This document shows positions 34,300 to 42,767 of a DNA stretch of 64,000 nucleotides, in pieces. Numbering within the stretch: position 1 is the stretch's first letter; each line of letters begins with the position of its first letter. The DNA lies in the NCBI GenBank assembly GCA_947626395.1, contig CANQRU010000005.1, positions 60,792 to 124,791 on the forward strand, written 5' to 3'. The notes under the pieces are model-generated. The model worked only from the letters and a program-made list of their open reading frames with translations. It had not been told where the DNA came from and did no database searches. The DNA is from an uncultured Lachnospiraceae bacterium (GTDB lineage: Bacteria; Bacillota; Clostridia; Lachnospirales; Lachnospiraceae). Both the position numbers and the translations under genes were made by a program.

Positions 34300-36615
34300 A
34301 TGAATGTACCAAACAGTTTCATCCGCGCGGCGGGCCGGTACGGTATCCGGGAGGAAGATATCGTCTTCACAGCCGCCGCGGATTTCGATATGGAGTACCG
34401 TTTCGCGGACAGTATCGCGGCGGTTACGAAGAAACAGCTGATCTTCGCGGCGTACCCTTACCGGGAGAAGCGGGAGTACCGCTTCGGAGGTTACAGCGGC
34501 TGGCAGTTAGAGGATACGAAAGAGCTGGAAGAGCCGGCGATCCGGCTGTGGGATCTGGAGCGGGTCGAGCGGCTGGAAGTGATCCGGGAAGTCAGCACCG
34601 GCGTGCTGATGGCGGTGATCGACGGAACGGAACAGTGCCTGTGTCATTTCTCCAACACCCGGATGGAAGTCTTCCTGCGGATCTGCCGGATCCTGGGCAA
34701 GATCAAGAAGGAAGAGGAGATCACGGCCGAGGATCTGGATGTGAGGAAGGGCCGGGAGTGCTGTCCCAAGTGCGGCATGATCTACCCGGATCAGGAGCGG
34801 AAGGTCTGCCCCAAGTGCATGGACAAGAAATCGATCCTTTTGAGGATTCTGTCGTATTTTAAGCCATATAAGCTGGCACTGGCGGTGATGGTCTTCTGCT
34901 ATCTGGGAACGGCGGCCTTAAACCTGATCTGGCCGTACTTAAGCGGAACCATTCTCTACGACCGGGTACTGGCCCGGGATGAGAGTTTTCTGGCGCTTCT
35001 GCAGCTGCCGGCAGGACGGTTTGTAACCGCACTTGTAGTCCTGGTGATAGCTATGATCGTGACAAAGGTTGCGCTTCAGGGGCTGGGTATCCTGCAGGGC
35101 GTGATGACCGCCCGGATCGCCCCGGAAGTGGTGGCCACGCTGAAGAGTCAGGTATTTGATTCCATGGGGAGACTGTCGATCAGCTTCTATTCCAGAAGGC
35201 AGACCGGAGGACTGATGACCAGGGTCTCGGACGACGCGGAAGAGATATCCAGTTTCTTCATCGACGGACTGCCGTACATATTCATCAATGCGGGTATCCT
35301 GCTGGCGACCGGCATCATCATGCTCTGCTTAAATCCCCTTCTTGCCGTTGTATCCATGGCGCTCATGCCTGTACTGGTGGTCATGAGTGCGAAAATGATG
35401 CCGCACCTCTGGCATTATTACGGCAAGCGGCACCGTGCCAACCGGCGCTTAAACGCGCAGATGAACGAGAATTTCATCGGCGCCCGCGTGGTGAAGGCCT
35501 TCGGCCAGGAAGAGCAGGAAATGGTCCGCTTCTCGTCGAGCAACAAGCGGGTTCGGGGCGCGGAGCTGGATCTGGCGCGCTATGACAACAAATTTTACGC
35601 GCTTTACGCCGCCGTGGAAGACACGCTGAGCTTTCTGGTATGGGCGGTAGGCGGCGCGCTGATCATCAGCGGTTCCAATATGGAAGTCGGTATGCTTCTG
35701 ACCTTCTCCGGCTATGTGGGGCAGCTGCAGGGACCGCTGGAATTCATGTCCAGGATCGTCCGCTGGTACACTGACTGTATGAATTCGGCCCAGAGAATGT
35801 TTGAGATCATCGACGCCGTACCGGAGGTGAAAGAATCGCCGGATCCTCTGCGGCCACAGAGCCTGCGGGGCGAGATCGAGCTGAAACATGTGACCTTCAG
35901 TTACGAGTCCCACAAACCGGTACTAAAGGACGTCAGCTTCCATGTGAACGCCGGCGAGGTCTTCGGTATCGTGGGCCGGTCCGGCTCCGGCAAGTCCACG
36001 CTTGTGAACCTGATCTCCCGTCTCTACGATACGGAAGAGGGCGAGGTGCTGGTGGACGGCGTGAACGTGAAGCAGTACGGCTTTAAGGAACTTCGCAAGA
36101 ATGTGGCCATGGTGTCCCAGGAGACCTATATTTTCATGGGAACCGTGGCGGAAAATATCGCCTACGCCCGTCCCGACGCCACCAGGGAGGAGATCATCCG
36201 GGCGGCCATCCAGGCCAACGCCCACGATTTCATCTGCCGGATGCCAGAGGGCTACGACACGATCCTGGGCGCGTCCCGGCGGTCCCTGTCCGGCGGCGAG
36301 AAGCAGCGTATCTCCATCGCCAGGGCGATCCTGGCGGATCCGAAAATCCTGATCCTGGACGAGGCCACGTCCGCCGTGGATACGGAGACGGAGCTGGCGA
36401 TCCAGAAGTCGCTGGAACGGCTGGAGAAAGGCCGCACGGTGCTGTCCATCGCCCACCGGCTGTCGACGCTTCGCAACGCGTCGCATCTGATCGTGCTGGA
36501 CGACGGGAAGATCACGGAGTCCGGGACGCACGAGGAGCTGCTTGCGAAGAAGGGAACCTATTATAAGCTGAGCGAACTGCAGACGAAGGCGCTGGCGATG
36601 CGAGGGATCGAGTAA
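34300..36615 (+). CDS. ABC exporter half-transporter with N-terminal zinc ribbon (first of pair)
   Basis: 771 residues. Residues 1-145 form a PH-like beta domain. A zinc ribbon, CCPKCGMIYPDQERKVCPKC, lies at 154-174. Six transmembrane helices span about 190-480. The nucleotide-binding domain has Walker A GRSGSGKST near 558, LSGGEKQRISIARAI, Walker B ILILDEATSAVD and an H-loop AHRLS. It is probably one half of a heterodimer with the gene at 37264, with a DUF1854 gene between. Similar transporter/DUF1854 sets are annotated as cyanophycin-associated in other bacteria. The cargo is unknown here. Confidence 0.88.
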   Translation: MNVPNSFIRAAGRYGIREEDIVFTAAADFDMEYRFADSIAAVTKKQLIFAAYPYREKREYRFGGYSGWQLEDTKELEEPAIRLWDLERVERLEVIREVSTGVLMAVIDGTEQCLCHFSNTRMEVFLRICRILGKIKKEEEITAEDLDVRKGRECCPKCGMIYPDQERKVCPKCMDKKSILLRILSYFKPYKLALAVMVFCYLGTAALNLIWPYLSGTILYDRVLARDESFLALLQLPAGRFVTALVVLVIAMIVTKVALQGLGILQGVMTARIAPEVVATLKSQVFDSMGRLSISFYSRRQTGGLMTRVSDDAEEISSFFIDGLPYIFINAGILLATGIIMLCLNPLLAVVSMALMPVLVVMSAKMMPHLWHYYGKRHRANRRLNAQMNENFIGARVVKAFGQEEQEMVRFSSSNKRVRGAELDLARYDNKFYALYAAVEDTLSFLVWAVGGALIISGSNMEVGMLLTFSGYVGQLQGPLEFMSRIVRWYTDCMNSAQRMFEIIDAVPEVKESPDPLRPQSLRGEIELKHVTFSYESHKPVLKDVSFHVNAGEVFGIVGRSGSGKSTLVNLISRLYDTEEGEVLVDGVNVKQYGFKELRKNVAMVSQETYIFMGTVAENIAYARPDATREEIIRAAIQANAHDFICRMPEGYDTILGASRRSLSGGEKQRISIARAILADPKILILDEATSAVDTETELAIQKSLERLEKGRTVLSIAHRLSTLRNASHLIVLDDGKITESGTHEELLAKKGTYYKLSELQTKALAMRGIE

Positions 36616-36658
36616 AAAATATTGTGCGGAGAGAAGGAAATAGAAAGAAGGTATCGAT

Positions 36659-37240
36659 ATGCCGCCAATGAGAGAACAGGAACACCAGGATCTGTTGAAC
36701 CTGCGTGAATTTGACGAGGAAGCGCTAAAGAAAGAGTCGGAGGAGCTTCTGGAAATGCGTCTTCTGACCCGCGACAACGCCCGGTTCGCCCGGACGGGAG
36801 GCGGATTCATTTCCCTGAAATACGGGGAGAAGGAGTATTCCCGCGTCGGGGTCTATCTGACGTTCCCGCTGACGGAGCCGGAGGAATTCATCTCGATCCG
36901 CGAGTCGGACGAGAAGGCGAAGGAGATCGGCCTGATCGAGAAGCTGTCCGACCTGGACAAGGACCAGCAGGAGATGATCCGGGAACAGATCCGGCTTCGG
37001 TATTTCATGCCGGTCATCGAGAAAGTGCTGGACGTGAAGGACGAGTACGGCTACGCCTACTGGAATGTGACCACCGGCTTCGGGGCCTGCCGCTTCACCA
37101 CCAGGATGAGCGGCGACGCGGTGATCTTCCTGGGCGACAACCGGCTGATGGTGACGGACATCGACGGGAACCGGTACGAGATCCCGGATTTCTATAAGCT
37201 GAGCGTCCAGGAGAGGAAGAAGCTGGATCTGTTTATTTAA
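36659..37240 (+). CDS. DUF1854 domain protein
   Basis: 193 residues. Soluble, no signal. The central segment (LTRDNARFARTGGGFISLKYGEKEYSRVGVYLTFPLTEPEEFISIRESD...EIG) matches the DUF1854 pattern that accompanies one type of ABC exporter. It lies between two half-transporter genes, 43 bases after the first and 23 before the second, so it is probably an accessory or regulatory subunit. Confidence 0.82.
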   Translation: MPPMREQEHQDLLNLREFDEEALKKESEELLEMRLLTRDNARFARTGGGFISLKYGEKEYSRVGVYLTFPLTEPEEFISIRESDEKAKEIGLIEKLSDLDKDQQEMIREQIRLRYFMPVIEKVLDVKDEYGYAYWNVTTGFGACRFTTRMSGDAVIFLGDNRLMVTDIDGNRYEIPDFYKLSVQERKKLDLFI

Positions 37241-37263
37241 GTTTTAGAAATGAGGCAAGTTTC

Positions 37264-39495
37264 ATGAAGTTACTATATACACTAACGCCCGCCCAGACGG
37301 AGGCGCTTCATCTTGCGCCCGGCGAAAAGCTGTGGTACTGCGTCCCGGTGGATCTGGCGTATGACAACCAGACGAAACGGGTCCGCGAGTCCTATACCGA
37401 CCGGATCTGGCTGGCCGTGACCCAGAAGCGCTTTCTGGTACTGGACGGCGAGGCGGTGACCGCGTCCTGGGAACTGACGTCCTGCGAGCGGATCCGCTGC
37501 GAGCATCAGGTTCACAGCGGAATCGTGACTGTCCTGACGAGAGCCGGCCAGGAGATCTGCGCGGCCCGTTTCTCCATGCGCCATATCATCCGCGTCTCCT
37601 ATGTGGCCCGCGGCGCCCAGGCGCTGATCACGGCCCTTGAGGACGGCCGGATCCCCGGTGAGGAGGAGCAGGTCCACAGCCACGAATATGAGAAATACTG
37701 TGAGAAATGCGGACGCGCCCTGCCGGGCACCAGCAGGTGTCCCTACTGTTCGGGCAAGGGCGACATCATGCGCAAATTTTTCACCCTCTGCGGCGGTTAT
37801 ATCGGAAAGCTCCTGCTGATCTCCCTTCTGATGGTCCTGGTGTCCGTGGTGAATCTGCTGACGCCCATGGTCCAGAGGGATTTCATCGACAATGCCCTCG
37901 TTACGGGACAGGGGACCTGGCGGGATCTGTGGATCTTCGCGGGGGTCAGCTTCGCGCTCCTGCTCCTGCGGATCATCCTGTCGGTGGTGCGCTACTGGAA
38001 CTGCGCCAAGCTGGGCGCGTCGCTGAGTATGACGCTCCGCCAGAAGCTGTATTACAAGATCCAGAGCCTGTCATTGTCTTTCATCAATAACCGCCGGCCC
38101 GGCGAGCTGATGAACCGGGTATCCAGGGACACCAGGCAGATCCGGCAGTTCATGGAGGATGTGTTTGGCGACATGTTCTCCACGCTTCTGACGATGATCG
38201 TCTCTCTGGTCGTCATGCTGACGATCAGCTGGAAAATGACGCTTCTGTCGCTGGCGTTCGTGGTGCTCGTGTTTGTCCTGTTCCGGCTTTTCCATCACCA
38301 TGTCCATGTGATCTTCCATAAGCAGTGGCTGAAGTCCGACGACTTAAGCAGCCGGCTGCAGGATATCATTTCCGGGATCCGTGTGGTGAAGACCTTCGGT
38401 CAGGAGGAGCGGGAGGCGGAACGCTTCCGGCAGACGGCCATGGATTTCGCGGCGATTTCCCGGAAAAATGAGACCTTCTGGGCCGTGCTTTTCCCGATCA
38501 TCAGCTTTCTGATGAGCTGCGGGACCTATTTTGCGGTTCTCTTCGGCGGCCTGGATGTGCTGAACGGAAGGATGAGCATGGGCCAGCTGGTCCAATATAT
38601 CACTTACTGCGGCTATCTCTTCGGGCCGCTAAACTGGATGACGCATCTGCCCAGGGCGGTCATGCAGCTGATCATCAGCCTGAACCGGATCTACGATGTG
38701 CTGGATGAGGAGCCGCGGATGGCGGATAAGCCGGACGCGAAGGAATTCCCGATCCGGGGCGCGTTTACATTCGAGCATGTGTCCTTCGGCTACCAGACCT
38801 ACGAGCCGGTGCTGGAAGATATCAATTTCGAGGTAAAGCCCGGAGAAATGATCGGCCTGGTGGGCGCTTCCGGCGCCGGCAAATCCACGCTGATCAATCT
38901 GATCATGCGGCTTTACGACGTGGACCAGGGACGGATCACGATCGACGGCGTGGACATTCGGGACATCAGGATGGAGAGCCTCCATTCCCAGATTGGCGTA
39001 GTGCTGCAGGAGACCTTCCTGTTCTCCGGCACGATCCTCCAGAATATCCGCTTCGCGCGGCAGGACGCGCCTCTGTCCGAGGTGATCCAGGCGGCCAAGG
39101 CGGCCAATGCCCACGATTTCATCTGCAAGACCCCGGACGGCTACAATACCTACGTGGGCGAGCACGGCTACAATCTGTCCGGCGGCGAGCGGCAGCGGAT
39201 CTCTATCGCCCGGGCGATCCTAAATAATCCGCGGCTTCTGATCCTGGACGAGGCCACGTCGGCGCTGGATACGGAGAGCGAGTTCCTGATCCAGCAGGCG
39301 CTGGAGCGGCTTGTAAAAGGGCGGACCACATTTGCCATCGCCCACCGGCTTTCCACGCTGCGGAACGCGGACCGGCTGGTCGTGATCGATAAGCATGGTA
39401 TTGCTGAGATCGGTACCCACAATGAGCTGCTGGAGAAGAAGGGGATTTACTATGGGCTTGTGACGGCGCAGCTTAAGATGTCGGAGGGGAGATAG
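37264..39495 (+). CDS. ABC exporter half-transporter with N-terminal zinc ribbon (second of pair)
   Basis: 743 residues with the same order as the gene at 34300: PH-like domain (about 1-135), zinc ribbon CEKCGRALPGTSRCPYC at about 146-162, six membrane helices (about 180-470), nucleotide-binding domain with Walker A GASGAGKST near 535, LSGGERQRISIARAI and LLILDEATSALD. Both nucleotide sites look intact, so both halves may hydrolyse ATP. It ends before a terminator. Confidence 0.88.
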   Translation: MKLLYTLTPAQTEALHLAPGEKLWYCVPVDLAYDNQTKRVRESYTDRIWLAVTQKRFLVLDGEAVTASWELTSCERIRCEHQVHSGIVTVLTRAGQEICAARFSMRHIIRVSYVARGAQALITALEDGRIPGEEEQVHSHEYEKYCEKCGRALPGTSRCPYCSGKGDIMRKFFTLCGGYIGKLLLISLLMVLVSVVNLLTPMVQRDFIDNALVTGQGTWRDLWIFAGVSFALLLLRIILSVVRYWNCAKLGASLSMTLRQKLYYKIQSLSLSFINNRRPGELMNRVSRDTRQIRQFMEDVFGDMFSTLLTMIVSLVVMLTISWKMTLLSLAFVVLVFVLFRLFHHHVHVIFHKQWLKSDDLSSRLQDIISGIRVVKTFGQEEREAERFRQTAMDFAAISRKNETFWAVLFPIISFLMSCGTYFAVLFGGLDVLNGRMSMGQLVQYITYCGYLFGPLNWMTHLPRAVMQLIISLNRIYDVLDEEPRMADKPDAKEFPIRGAFTFEHVSFGYQTYEPVLEDINFEVKPGEMIGLVGASGAGKSTLINLIMRLYDVDQGRITIDGVDIRDIRMESLHSQIGVVLQETFLFSGTILQNIRFARQDAPLSEVIQAAKAANAHDFICKTPDGYNTYVGEHGYNLSGGERQRISIARAILNNPRLLILDEATSALDTESEFLIQQALERLVKGRTTFAIAHRLSTLRNADRLVVIDKHGIAEIGTHNELLEKKGIYYGLVTAQLKMSEGR

Positions 39496-39554
39496 AGGTT
39501 TACCGCGCGAAAAGAAATGGACTTAGTTTATGAATAGAGTTTTGACGGAAAAGG

Positions 39555-39585
39555 CCGGGATGATCGGAGATCCCGGTCTTTTTTT
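39555..39585 (+). terminator. Intrinsic terminator after the ABC operon
   Basis: CCGGGAT and ATCCCGG arms (39555-39561, 39570-39576) followed by TC and seven T. Confidence 0.88.
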
Positions 39586-39586
39586 G

Positions 39587-39632
39587 ATTACGTCAGTATG
39601 CAAGCGGAGCGCCAGCGACGCTCAGCCCGCAT
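39587..39632. repeat. Palindromic element, member D, with TTACGTCAGTATGCA flank
   Basis: The flank ATTACGTCAGT precedes ATGC..GCGGAGCG, loop CCAGCGA (39612-39618), then CGCT..CCGCAT. Inner GAGCG/CGCTC and outer GCGG/CCGC and ATGC/GCAT pair with mismatches between. The least perfect member. Confidence 0.65.
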
Positions 39633-39648
39633 AAAAATATAATTTCGC

Positions 39649-39690
39649 GAACGTGTGTTCTTGCATAACTGCGCCGGGTTATGCTATACT
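39649..39690 (+). promoter_or_regulatory. LexA/DinR SOS box and promoter
   Basis: GAAC-GTGT-GTTC (39649-39660) directly precedes -35 TTGCAT (39661-39666). Spacer 18, -10 TATACT (39685-39690). LexA binding would block the polymerase. Confidence 0.85.
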
Positions 39691-39763
39691 TAGGACAGAT
39701 GTTTAAAGAGCGGCAGTCTGAAGAGCGTGAGAAAGAGAAGCAGAAGAAAGGGGGTGCAGGCAG

Positions 39764-41338
39764 ATGGGAAGCGCGGCAAAGCGGCAGGCAAGTTCAGACC
39801 CGGAACGGCAAACACAGCGTGACCGAGTATACATTGCAATTGACCTGAAATCCTTTTACGCGTCGGTTGAGTGCCGGGAGCGCGGACTGGATCCGCTGAC
39901 CACGAATCTGGTAGTGGCCGATGAGAGCCGCACGGAGAAGACCATCTGTCTGGCGGTTTCGCCTTCACTGAAGGCATACGGCATTCCGGGACGGGCGCGG
40001 CTCTTTGAGGTGGTCCAGAAGGTGCGGGAGGCCAATCGCCGCCGTCTGGCGGACGCGCCGGGCCGGACATTTACGGGGGAGTCTTTTCGTGTTTCCGAGC
40101 TGGCCTCGTCGCCGCAGATGGCTATTTCCTATATTGTGGCGTCGCCGCGGATGGCCCTTTATCTGGAACGCAGCACGCAGATCTATGAGATCTATCTGAA
40201 ATATGTAGCCCCGGAAGATATCCACGTCTATTCCATCGACGAGGTGCTGATCGACGCCACCGGCTATCTGGGGACTTATAAGCTGACGCCGCGCGAATTC
40301 GCGATGCGGATGATTCAGGACATTCTCAAGTCGACCGGCATCACGGCCACCGCCGGCATCGGGACGAATCTGTATCTGGCCAAGGTGGCCATGGATATCG
40401 GCGCGAAGCATGTGGAGCCGGACGCCGACGGCGTGCGGATCGCTCAGCTGGATGAGATGAGCTACCGGCGGCAGTTGTGGGGACACCGCCCTTTGACTGA
40501 TTTCTGGAGAGTGGGGCAGGGCTACCGGCGGAAGCTGGAGGAACACGGGCTTTATACTATGGGCGATATTGCCCGGTGTTCCCTGGGCGGTCCGGGAGAT
40601 TATTACAATGAGGAGCTGCTATACAAATTATTCGGCGTGAACGCGGAGCTTCTGATCGACCACGCCTGGGGCTGGGAGCCGGTGACGATCGCGGATGTGA
40701 AAGGTTATAAGCCGGAGTCCAACAGCATAAGTTCCGGGCAGGTCCTGCAGTCTCCCTACGACTGCGGGAAGGCCCGACTGGTGGTCCATGAGATGGCGGA
40801 TTTGCTGGCGCTGGATCTGGTGGATAAGCGCCTGGTGACGGACCAACTGGTGCTGACGGTCGGTTATGACGTTGAGAACCTGATGGATCCGGCGCGGGCA
40901 GCCAGGTATAAGGGACAGGTTACCACGGACCGCTATGGGCGCCGGATTCCCAAACATGCCCACGGAACGGAGAATCTGAAACGGCAGACTTCCTCGTCGC
41001 GGCTGATCTCGGAGGCGGTTCTGCGGCTTTATGACCGGATCATTGATCCGGAGCTTCTGGTGCGGAGGATCACCGTCGCGGCATGCCGGGTGGCGGATGA
41101 GCGGGAGACGAAGGCGGAGCCGGAAATGGTGCAGCTGGATCTGTTCACGGATTACGAGGCGCTTGAGCGGGAGAAGCAGAAGGAAGAGGAGCAGCTTGCG
41201 AAAGAGCGGAAGATGCAGGAGGCCATGCTTTCTATCAAGAAGAAGTATGGCAAGAACGCGGTGCTTAAGGGTATGAATCTGCAGGAAGGCGCGACGGCGG
41301 CGCAGCGGAACGCGCAGATCGGGGGGCATAAAGCATGA
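39764..41338 (+). CDS. Y-family DNA polymerase (YqjW/UvrX type)
   Basis: 524 residues. Translesion synthesis after DNA damage. Catalytic Asp in YIAIDLKSFYASVE (about residues 24-37), and YSIDEVLIDATGY with the second acidic pair (about 156-168). GIGTNLYLAKVAMDIGAK marks the thumb side. The long C-terminus, about residues 340-524, includes a little-finger domain and a charged helix that may bind the clamp. Preceded by an SOS box and followed by a YolD-like gene that overlaps by four bases, as with yqjW-yqjX in Bacillus. Confidence 0.9.
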   Translation: MGSAAKRQASSDPERQTQRDRVYIAIDLKSFYASVECRERGLDPLTTNLVVADESRTEKTICLAVSPSLKAYGIPGRARLFEVVQKVREANRRRLADAPGRTFTGESFRVSELASSPQMAISYIVASPRMALYLERSTQIYEIYLKYVAPEDIHVYSIDEVLIDATGYLGTYKLTPREFAMRMIQDILKSTGITATAGIGTNLYLAKVAMDIGAKHVEPDADGVRIAQLDEMSYRRQLWGHRPLTDFWRVGQGYRRKLEEHGLYTMGDIARCSLGGPGDYYNEELLYKLFGVNAELLIDHAWGWEPVTIADVKGYKPESNSISSGQVLQSPYDCGKARLVVHEMADLLALDLVDKRLVTDQLVLTVGYDVENLMDPARAARYKGQVTTDRYGRRIPKHAHGTENLKRQTSSSRLISEAVLRLYDRIIDPELLVRRITVAACRVADERETKAEPEMVQLDLFTDYEALEREKQKEEEQLAKERKMQEAMLSIKKKYGKNAVLKGMNLQEGATAAQRNAQIGGHKA

Positions 41339-41748
41339 ATGACTACGACGACATCATCAATCTCCCCCACCATGTCTCCAAAACCCATCCGCATATGACC
41401 ATCACCGAGCGTGCGGCCCAGTTCTCGCCGTTTGCGGCTCTGACGGGCCACGGCGACGCGATCCGGGAGACGGCCCGGCTGACGGAAGACCAGATATTTC
41501 TGGATGAAGATATGCTGGTGCGGCTGGATGAGAAACTGACAGAATTGGCGAGGCTGGTTGAGACCGGTGATCAGCCGGAAGCCGCGGTTACGTACTTCGA
41601 GGCGGATGAGCGTAAGAAAGGCGGAGCGTACCGGACGAAGACGGGCCGGGTGAAGCAGGTCGATCCGGCCGAGAGGAAAGTCATTTTCACGGATAGGACG
41701 GAACTGGAGATCGAGGATATTTTCGATATTGAGATTGCGTTGGAATAA
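41335..41748 (+). CDS. YolD-like protein
   Basis: 137 residues, ATGA overlap with the polymerase gene. ITERAAQFSPFAALTGHGDAIRETARLT is the YolD signature, followed by a basic beta-rich C-terminus (KTGRVKQVDPAERKVIFTD). YolD proteins are partners of Gram-positive Y-family polymerases and are thought to bind them or DNA. The overlap means they are made together under LexA control. Confidence 0.88.
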   Translation: MNDYDDIINLPHHVSKTHPHMTITERAAQFSPFAALTGHGDAIRETARLTEDQIFLDEDMLVRLDEKLTELARLVETGDQPEAAVTYFEADERKKGGAYRTKTGRVKQVDPAERKVIFTDRTELEIEDIFDIEIALE

Positions 41749-41783
41749 AAACGCCGCTTCCACGCGGCAGAATGGAGGACTAT

Positions 41784-42611
41784 ATGAATTACTACGCAAC
41801 GGAAAAGATCAACGATAATCTGACGCTGATCCGCAGCTTAAGCGGCGAACTTCTGTATCTGGTGGAGGGCACCGAGCGCGCGGCTCTCATCGACACATGT
41901 GTGGGCGTCGGCCATTTGAGAGTATTTGTGGACAGTCTGACGGATAAGCCGCTGACCGTGCTTCTGACCCACGGCCATGTGGATCACGCGCCCGGGGCGC
42001 CGGAATTTGACACGGTCTATATGAATGAGCGGGATATTCCGCTGTACCGCACGCGCTGCTCCCTGGAGGCGAGAAAAGGCTATCTCAAAGCGAATTTGGG
42101 ATCGCGCTTCGCGGAACTGACGGAAGAGGACTTTGTGCCGGAGGCGCCGGATTATCCGTTCCGGCCGCTTCATGACGGCGACAGCTTCGATCTGGGCGGT
42201 ATCCATATCGACGCTTACGCCCTGCCGGGACATACGCCGGGCAGCATGGTGTTCCTGCTGCGTGAAATGCGCACCCTGATCACCGGGGATTCCTGCAATA
42301 ACGCTACTTACCTGTTCCTTAATGAGTCCAGTCCCCTGACGGAATATCGTGATAATCTGAAGCGCGTGCAGAACCGTCTGGCCGGGCAGTACGACCGGAT
42401 CTACATGTCCCATGTGGTGATGGAGGCCGGGACGGATATGATCGACAATGTGCTGGAGGCGATCGATGAGGCGCTGCGCGGAGAGGCGGACGACCTGCCC
42501 TATGAATTTCATGAGTATCACGCCTTTATCGCGAAGAAGTGCAATATGCGGTTTGAGCGCGAGGACGGAAAGAGCGGGAATATCGTGTATGATAAGGAGA
42601 AGCTGGTGTAG
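41784..42611 (+). CDS. Metallo-beta-lactamase-fold hydrolase
   Basis: 275 residues from ATG 41784; GGAGG lies six bases upstream, inside an in-frame ATG that is therefore unlikely to be used. Metal motifs: LTHGHVDHAPG (HxHxDH), LPGHTPGSMVFL (His), ITGDSC (Asp), and SHVVMEAG (His). Binds two metal ions; the family spans glyoxalase II, thioesterase and other hydrolases. The substrate cannot be told from sequence. It stands alone, though close behind yolD. Confidence 0.88.
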   Translation: MNYYATEKINDNLTLIRSLSGELLYLVEGTERAALIDTCVGVGHLRVFVDSLTDKPLTVLLTHGHVDHAPGAPEFDTVYMNERDIPLYRTRCSLEARKGYLKANLGSRFAELTEEDFVPEAPDYPFRPLHDGDSFDLGGIHIDAYALPGHTPGSMVFLLREMRTLITGDSCNNATYLFLNESSPLTEYRDNLKRVQNRLAGQYDRIYMSHVVMEAGTDMIDNVLEAIDEALRGEADDLPYEFHEYHAFIAKKCNMRFEREDGKSGNIVYDKEKLV

Positions 42612-42664
42612 GGAGAATCTATAGTGGAGGATCGTCATAGAGAGCGCAGTAAGGCAGCAGTATT

Positions 42665-42738
42665 TTCGGAAATATATCGATCATTATATGACATATTTCC
42701 GAATGAATATTGATTTTTTTCCGAAAAATGAGTATACT
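42665..42738 (+). promoter_or_regulatory. Promoter of the HTH-AAA gene with inverted and direct TTTCCGAA repeats
   Basis: TTCGGAAATAT (42665-42675) and ATATTTCCGAA (42693-42703) form a perfect 11-bp inverted repeat. TTGATT (42710-42715), spacer 17, TATACT (42733-42738) is the promoter, with a third TTTCCGAA (42718-42725) inside the spacer. Good candidate for autoregulation by the gene's own HTH domain. Confidence 0.72.
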
Positions 42739-42767
42739 ATTACCAAAACATGCAGGGAGGCGATACC

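Noticed and set aside
34300..39495. Cyanophycin export locus
   Set aside because: Transporter and DUF1854 fit, but no cyanophycin synthetase or cyanophycinase is in the window, so I did not name the cargo.
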